This document shows, one piece after another, positions 59,574-64,000 of a stretch of 64,000 bases of DNA (positions are counted from its first letter, which is position 1; each line of letters begins with the position of its first letter). Source of the stretch: Caldiserica bacterium UBA4770 (GTDB taxonomy: Bacteria > Caldisericota > Caldisericia > Caldisericales > Caldisericaceae). The notes below the pieces were generated by a model that ran no database searches, had not been told where the DNA came from, and worked only from the letters and a program-made list of their open reading frames with translations. Where the stretch lies: the NCBI GenBank assembly GCA_002403335.1, contig DHHO01000011.1:3367-67366 (forward strand), given 5' to 3'. A program made the position numbers and the translations under genes.

Positions 59574-61053
59574 AAGCAGTCTTAATGAGATTGAGAGAGC
59601 AAGAAGAGATATTGTCCTATCATTAAAAGCCTCGGGTATAGACCCTTTTGGAAAAAGATTCGAATCCCAGCTTGCTAATAAAGAATTAAAAGAAAACTTT
59701 GATTCACTGGAAGGTAAGGAAGTCTCAGGAAAAGGAAGGATCACTGCAATAAGAGGGCATGGTAAAGCCACATTTGCCACCGTAAGAGATTTTAGTGGTG
59801 ATTTACAATATTATTTCAGGTTAGATAACCTCGGAGAGGAGAAGTACAACTTTTTCAAAAAGGTTATAGACATCGGAGATTTTATAGGAGCAAAAGGAAA
59901 GCTTTTCAAGACCCATACAGGTGAGATTACACTTGAAGTCGATGACTTCGTACTTCTCACAAAATCTATCAGGATCCTCCCCGAAAAGTGGCACGGGTTG
60001 AGAGATGCAGAACTCAGGTACAGGAAGAGGTATCTGGATCTCGTCGCCAACAGAGACGTTATTGAAATCTTTTTGAAAAGAAGCAAAATAATAGACAAGA
60101 TAAGAAATTTTCTACAGGAGAAGGGCTTTGTTGAAGTCGAGACCCCTATGTTACAGCCTGTAGCGGGCGGTGCCACTGCAAAGCCTTTTAAAACCTACTA
60201 CCATGCCCTTAATCAGGAGATGTATCTTAGAATTGCACCAGAACTTTATCTTAAGAGACTTATTGTTGGAGGATTTGAAAAAGTCTTTGAGATAAACAGA
60301 AATTTCCGCAACGAAGGAATTTCAACAAAACATAACCCTGAGTTTACGATGCTGGAGGCATACTGGGCCTATACTGACTACAACGATATAATGAAACTCA
60401 CTGAGGAATTAATCAATTATGTTGTAAGAACAATAAATGGTGATGAGACACTCCAATATAACGGAGAAGAGATAGATTTCAAAATTCCTTTCAGAAGGAT
60501 TGAATTTAATGACGCACTCAGGGAGTATGCAGGGATAAGTATGGAGGAAATAAGAAATACCCCCGACCTTCAAAAGCTCGTAAATAATATGGAAATTAAA
60601 ATGGATAAATCTATAACTATTGGAAATATTATTAACGAAATATTCGATAAGAAAGTTGAAAAAAACCTTGTTCAACCAACTTTCGTGTATGATTTCCCCA
60701 TAGAAATCTCTCCCCTTGCAAAGAGAAAGGAAAGCAATCCTTATGTCGTTGAAAGATTTGAACTTTTTATAGGGGGACTTGAAATTGCTAATGCCTTTTC
60801 TGAGCTCAATGACCCACTGGATCAATATGAGAGGTTCAAGGCACAGATTGAACAAAAAAACATGGGAGATGAAGAGATACACGAGATAGATATGGACTAT
60901 ATAGAGGCAATGGAATATGGTCTGCCACCAACAGGAGGACTTGGAATAGGAATAGATAGGCTTGTTATGATCCTTACAGGGCAAGACTCAATAAGAGAGG
61001 TTATACTCTTTCCTCAACTCAAGAAAAAAGAAAAGGATGAAGAAGAAAAGTAA
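59566..61053 (+). CDS. lysS: Lysyl-tRNA synthetase (class II)
   Basis: A 495-residue class II synthetase. It has an N-terminal OB-fold for the anticodon (GKGRITAIRGHGKATFATV), motif 1 region YRKRYLDLV...GFVEVETPML, motif 2 FEINRNFRNEGISTKHNPEF and motif 3 GGLGIGIDRLVMIL. The length is typical. The gene order greA-lysS is common in bacteria. It overlaps radA by 17 nt. Confidence 0.96.
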   Translation: MDESSLNEIERARRDIVLSLKASGIDPFGKRFESQLANKELKENFDSLEGKEVSGKGRITAIRGHGKATFATVRDFSGDLQYYFRLDNLGEEKYNFFKKVIDIGDFIGAKGKLFKTHTGEITLEVDDFVLLTKSIRILPEKWHGLRDAELRYRKRYLDLVANRDVIEIFLKRSKIIDKIRNFLQEKGFVEVETPMLQPVAGGATAKPFKTYYHALNQEMYLRIAPELYLKRLIVGGFEKVFEINRNFRNEGISTKHNPEFTMLEAYWAYTDYNDIMKLTEELINYVVRTINGDETLQYNGEEIDFKIPFRRIEFNDALREYAGISMEEIRNTPDLQKLVNNMEIKMDKSITIGNIINEIFDKKVEKNLVQPTFVYDFPIEISPLAKRKESNPYVVERFELFIGGLEIANAFSELNDPLDQYERFKAQIEQKNMGDEEIHEIDMDYIEAMEYGLPPTGGLGIGIDRLVMILTGQDSIREVILFPQLKKKEKDEEEK

Positions 61054-62365
61054 GAGCTTCGTCTGCACTAACTGCGGGTATAGATCACCCATAAAATTAG
61101 GAAAATGCCCAAACTGTGGGACGTGGGATTCCTTTGAAGAGGAAGAAACTTCAAGCGAGACTCAAAACATCCCCATATCCCTTGAGGAAAATCCTCCTGC
61201 AACCTATGAAGAGAGGATAAAGACAGGAATCGAGGAGTTTGACAGAGTACTCGGTGGAGGAATAGTAAAAGGCTCTGCGATTCTCGTGGGTGGAGAACCA
61301 GGAATTGGTAAATCTACGCTACTCCTACAGGTTGCTGGGGTTATTTCTGAAAAATTAAAAGTTATATATGTTTCCGGGGAGGAGTCTTATAACCAGATAA
61401 AGATGAGAGCTGATAGACTCAGCATACACACCAAAAATCTATATATTTTCATTGAGCAGGATGTAAATCTCATAAAGAGCACTATCCTCAAAGAAATGCC
61501 AGATCTTGTAATAATTGATTCCATTCAAACTACATTTTTGAATGACATTGAAGGCGCCCCTGGAGGATTAAACCAGGTAAGAGAATCTGCAAGAACATTT
61601 ACAGGATTGGCAAAGAAGACAGGGATCAGCGTAATACTTGTGGGGCACGTGACAAAGGAAGGGATACTGGCAGGTCCAAAGACAATTGAACACATCGTTG
61701 ATGGAGTTTTTTATCTCGAAGGTTCAAGAAATGACGTAACAAGACTCTTTAGAAGCGTGAAGAATAGATACGGAACAACTAACGAGGCAGGAATCTTTGA
61801 GATGGAAGAGAAAGGTCTTGTTGGAGTCAAGGACCCCTCAATAGAGTTCATTTCAAAAAATGGAGAAATTCCTGTGGGTTCTACAATCACTGCATCACTT
61901 GAGGGAAGTCTTCCAATTTTCTTTGAGGTACAGGCACTAACAACCCCGACATACTTTCCCATCCCGAGAAGAGTTGCAAGCGGAATTGAGTATAACAGAC
62001 TATTACTCATTGTTGCGATTCTTGAAAAGAGGTTAAGACTAAAACTCGGAGGGTTTGATATCTACGTAAACATCATTGGAGGATTTAAAACAGAAGATAG
62101 GTCGATGGACCTTGCTCTTGCAATAGCAATTGTCTCAAGCATGCTTGAAAAGAGTATACCCGCAAAAAGTGTCATTATTGGAGAGCTCGGGCTAGGAGGG
62201 GAAGTTCGTCCAACAGTTGGTCTTGAGAGAAAAATTACACAGGGCAAAAGACTCGGCTTCCAATATTTCCTCGTACCATCATTCTTCAAGGATAGGATAA
62301 CACCAAAGGGCATAAATGTCCACTTTGCTTCAAGTGTAGAAGAGGCAAAAAATCTGATCTTTTAA
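61037..62365 (+). CDS. radA: DNA repair protein RadA
   Basis: A 442-residue RadA/Sms, an ATP-driven branch-migration helicase in recombination. It has a zinc finger CTNCGYRSPIKLGKCPNCG (about 10-28), Walker A GGEPGIGKST (about 85-94), the VKNRYGTTNE motif specific to RadA, and a Lon-protease-like C-terminal domain (about 275-440). It overlaps lysS, and its stop abuts the ispD start (TAATG). Confidence 0.95.
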   Translation: MKKKSKSFVCTNCGYRSPIKLGKCPNCGTWDSFEEEETSSETQNIPISLEENPPATYEERIKTGIEEFDRVLGGGIVKGSAILVGGEPGIGKSTLLLQVAGVISEKLKVIYVSGEESYNQIKMRADRLSIHTKNLYIFIEQDVNLIKSTILKEMPDLVIIDSIQTTFLNDIEGAPGGLNQVRESARTFTGLAKKTGISVILVGHVTKEGILAGPKTIEHIVDGVFYLEGSRNDVTRLFRSVKNRYGTTNEAGIFEMEEKGLVGVKDPSIEFISKNGEIPVGSTITASLEGSLPIFFEVQALTTPTYFPIPRRVASGIEYNRLLLIVAILEKRLRLKLGGFDIYVNIIGGFKTEDRSMDLALAIAIVSSMLEKSIPAKSVIIGELGLGGEVRPTVGLERKITQGKRLGFQYFLVPSFFKDRITPKGINVHFASSVEEAKNLIF

Positions 62366-63027
62366 TGGAAATATCAGCAATAATTGCAGGTGCAGGCAAG
62401 GGAGTGCGCTTTGGAAACAGTGAGAAAGTTTTCCTCCCACTTTGTGGTACTCCTGTGATTGAGCACTCTACAAATTGCTTTCTACATATTCCTGAAATCA
62501 AGGAAGTGACCCTTGTAGTAAGAGAAGAAGATATAGAAATGGCAAGAGAAATGCATAGAGATAACAATATAAAGGTTATTTCCGGAGGAAGGAGTAGAGG
62601 AGAGAGTATAAGAAAGGGTGTAGAATTATCTATATACGATTTCGTGCTTATTCATGACGCCGTGAGGCCTCTTATAAATGTACAATTTGTTCAAAACATT
62701 ATCTCTTCCCTTACAGAAGGATTTGACGCAGTAATCCCTGGAATAGCAATAAAATATACCGTGAAAGAAAGACATAATGACTTCGTAACAAGGACACTTG
62801 ACCGAAGGAATCTTGTGGAAGTTCAAACTCCTCAATTTTTCAGGAAATCCTCACTCCTACGTGCCTATGAAAAATATTTCGATAAGGAAATAACAGACGA
62901 ATCTATGCTCATAGAAAGAGCAGGGGGTAAAGTAAGGATTGTCCCGGGCATTGAAGAAAATATAAAAATTACAACACCTCTTGATCTCTTCCTCGTAGAA
63001 GAGATTTTTAACAAATGGAAAAAATAG
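62365..63027 (+). CDS. ispD: 2-C-methyl-D-erythritol 4-phosphate cytidylyltransferase
   Basis: A 220-residue enzyme for the third step of the MEP isoprenoid pathway. The nucleotide loop AIIAGAGKGVRFG is near the start; HDAVRPLIN, VKERHNDFVTRTLDR and TPQFFRKSSLL match the family. It overlaps radA by 1 nt and ispF by 13 nt, so ispD and ispF are likely made in equal amounts. Confidence 0.93.
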   Translation: MEISAIIAGAGKGVRFGNSEKVFLPLCGTPVIEHSTNCFLHIPEIKEVTLVVREEDIEMAREMHRDNNIKVISGGRSRGESIRKGVELSIYDFVLIHDAVRPLINVQFVQNIISSLTEGFDAVIPGIAIKYTVKERHNDFVTRTLDRRNLVEVQTPQFFRKSSLLRAYEKYFDKEITDESMLIERAGGKVRIVPGIEENIKITTPLDLFLVEEIFNKWKK

Positions 63028-63500
63028 GTATTGGCTATGACTCACACAGGTTCATCGAGGGAAGGCCTCTTCGCATAGGAGGAGTCACAATACCCTATAA
63101 ATCTGGACTTCTCGGCCACTCTGATGGAGATGTACTCATTCACTCAGTTATTGATGCTATACTGAGTGTTTCAAACCTGCCTGATATTGGAGTAGTTTTT
63201 CCCCAGACACAGGCAAAGTGGAAGGATATTGACAGCAGAATTCTTCTTGAGAAGGCTAATAAGATGGTTCTTGAGAAAGGAAATAAAGTTGTAAGTATGG
63301 ATTCTACTGTGATTCTTGAAGAGCCTCTCTTAAACCCTTATATCCCCCAGATGAAAAAGGAAATATCCAGGATTCTGGGAGTTCCCTGCGAAAACATCGG
63401 GATAAAAGCAAAAACAAATGAAGGGATGGGCTTCATAGGGAGAAAAGAGGGAATAGCAGCTATATGTATCGTGGTTGTTACGACCCATCTCGATAAATAG
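63015..63500 (+). CDS. ispF: 2-C-methyl-D-erythritol 2,4-cyclodiphosphate synthase
   Basis: A 161-residue enzyme forming the cyclic diphosphate intermediate of the MEP pathway. It has GIGYDSHRF near the start (metal-binding Asp/His), LLGHSDGDVLIHSV and the late IGIKAKTNEGMGFIGRKEGI. The length is standard. It is the last gene of the long coaX-to-ispF run. Confidence 0.95.
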   Translation: MEKIGIGYDSHRFIEGRPLRIGGVTIPYKSGLLGHSDGDVLIHSVIDAILSVSNLPDIGVVFPQTQAKWKDIDSRILLEKANKMVLEKGNKVVSMDSTVILEEPLLNPYIPQMKKEISRILGVPCENIGIKAKTNEGMGFIGRKEGIAAICIVVVTTHLDK

Positions 63501-63502
63501 AA

Positions 63503-63548
63503 GTATCTCACCATGTTTACAACAACAGAAAAAACTTATTTGAGATAC
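63503..63548. repeat. Inverted repeat between ispF and rsmE
   Basis: GTATCTCA (63503-63510) pairs with TGAGATAC (63541-63548) across 30 nt. There is no U-tract, so it is not a standard terminator. It could be an operator or a 3' stability element. Confidence 0.35.
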
Positions 63549-63604
63549 CATTTCGATTCAGAATATAATGAAAATATCCCTTCTGAGTTTTTTACCATAT
63601 TCAC

Positions 63605-63610
63605 TATTAT
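63605..63610 (+). promoter_or_regulatory. -10-like box of rsmE, leaderless type
   Basis: TATTAT ends 6 nt before the ATG at 63617, with no ribosome-binding site between. This is the same layout as upstream of dcd, rdgB and the phosphoesterase gene. Confidence 0.35.
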
Positions 63611-63616
63611 ATTTAT

Positions 63617-64000
63617 ATGCCAGTATTCTTTATAGATAAGGATGTAGAAGCTAATGCTAATATTAAAATTTCAAGAGGAGAAGACCTTTTTCTCCATCTT
63701 TTATCAGTACTGAGAGTGAAAAAAGGAGAACAATTACGCCTCTTCTCAAACAGATATATCTATCAGACAGAAGTCGAGGAGATCTCAAAAGATTATATAT
63801 TGCTTCACATACAAAACATTTCTGCACTGTCTTTCCCTGAGCCACATCTTCATATTGTCCAGGCCGTAATTCAAGTAGAAAAACTTGAGACTACCCTGAG
63901 ATTAAATATACCGCTTTATGTAAAAAAGTTCTTCTTTTTTAGAGCTTCAAAGAGCCAGTTTTCCCTTAATAGGATATCCATAGAAAGATTGAAAAGGGTT
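63617..64000 (+). CDS. rsmE: 16S rRNA (uracil-1498-N3)-methyltransferase RsmE, 5' part
   Basis: The reading frame from the ATG at 63617 runs to the window edge (128 residues). It begins MPVFFIDKDVEAN and has RGEDLFLHLLSVLRVKKGEQ, the PUA-like domain motif of RsmE, followed by HIVQAVIQVEKLE, where the SAM-binding knot domain normally starts. After about residue 100 the sequence (LNIPLYVKKFFFFRASKSQ) is less typical than usual. The remaining half lies beyond the window. Confidence 0.75.
   Translation, partial: MPVFFIDKDVEANANIKISRGEDLFLHLLSVLRVKKGEQLRLFSNRYIYQTEVEEISKDYILLHIQNISALSFPEPHLHIVQAVIQVEKLETTLRLNIPLYVKKFFFFRASKSQFSLNRISIERLKRV

Overview
This is a compact bacterial chromosome segment: AT-rich, with many 1-30 nt gene overlaps and strong GGAGG ribosome-binding sites. 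It holds about 63 protein genes, one tRNA-Ser(GCU) gene, one truncated pseudogene and several blocks of short repeats. The gene content suggests a fermentative anaerobe: butyrate kinase, a four-subunit 2-oxoacid:ferredoxin oxidoreductase, a ferredoxin, pyrimidine reductase subunits and a molybdenum hydroxylase. Type IV pilin-like genes and a secreted transglycosylase carrying copper-amine-oxidase-N-like repeats are also present. A deep-branching, possibly thermophilic lineage such as Caldisericota would fit, but the sequence alone does not prove this. No phage, transposase, CRISPR array or rRNA operon was found.

Layout. 1-10127 (+): buk, a P-loop ATPase and the ferredoxin/alpha/beta/gamma subunits of a VOR-type oxidoreductase, then cupin, SDR, SbcD-like nuclease and a 990-residue secreted lytic transglycosylase. 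10130-14813 (-): remnant of a peptide-transporter permease cut by a repeat block, nitroreductase, hydrolase and an ABC-2 exporter (two permeases and an ATPase). 14814-15683: non-coding, with inverted repeats and tiny ORFs. 15684-17853 (+): three small envelope genes, then RdgB. 17940-23565: a type IV pilin-like operon and tRNA-Ser lying between two large inverted copies of a composite repeat. 23621-30460: a phosphoesterase facing a pth-mfd-mazG-flippase operon. 30760-35448 (+): GerMN protein, amidohydrolase, DnaB-like ATPase and Nudix hydrolase. 35750-41292 (-): esterase, PspC, a membrane protein, and dcd-PAP2-degV-degV, with a DUF4349-like gene. 41461-45525 (+): rimP-nusA-infB-rsmI. 45563-54506 (+): a nucleobase catabolism island (preT, preA, a three-subunit molybdenum hydroxylase, MocA- and XdhC-like maturation factors, SsnA). 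54516-56635: VIT1-like transporter, class II aldolase, lipoate ligase. 57342-63500 (+): coaX-dusB-greA-lysS-radA-ispD-ispF, then the 5' part of rsmE running off the window.

The signals that stand out are: (i) near-identical inverted composite repeats of about 0.4 kb flanking the pilin operon and tRNA-Ser; (ii) a dispersed family of hairpin modules whose arms change together between copies, one array of which abuts a truncated permease gene; (iii) intrinsic-terminator hairpins placed directly before rimP-nusA-infB and before greA, suggesting attenuation of transcription-factor genes; (iv) several genes whose ATG lies 5-7 nt after a -10-like box with no ribosome-binding site, suggesting leaderless mRNAs; (v) a chromosomal DnaB-family protein with altered catalytic motifs; and (vi) structured, apparently non-coding segments next to tRNA-Ser and upstream of coaX.
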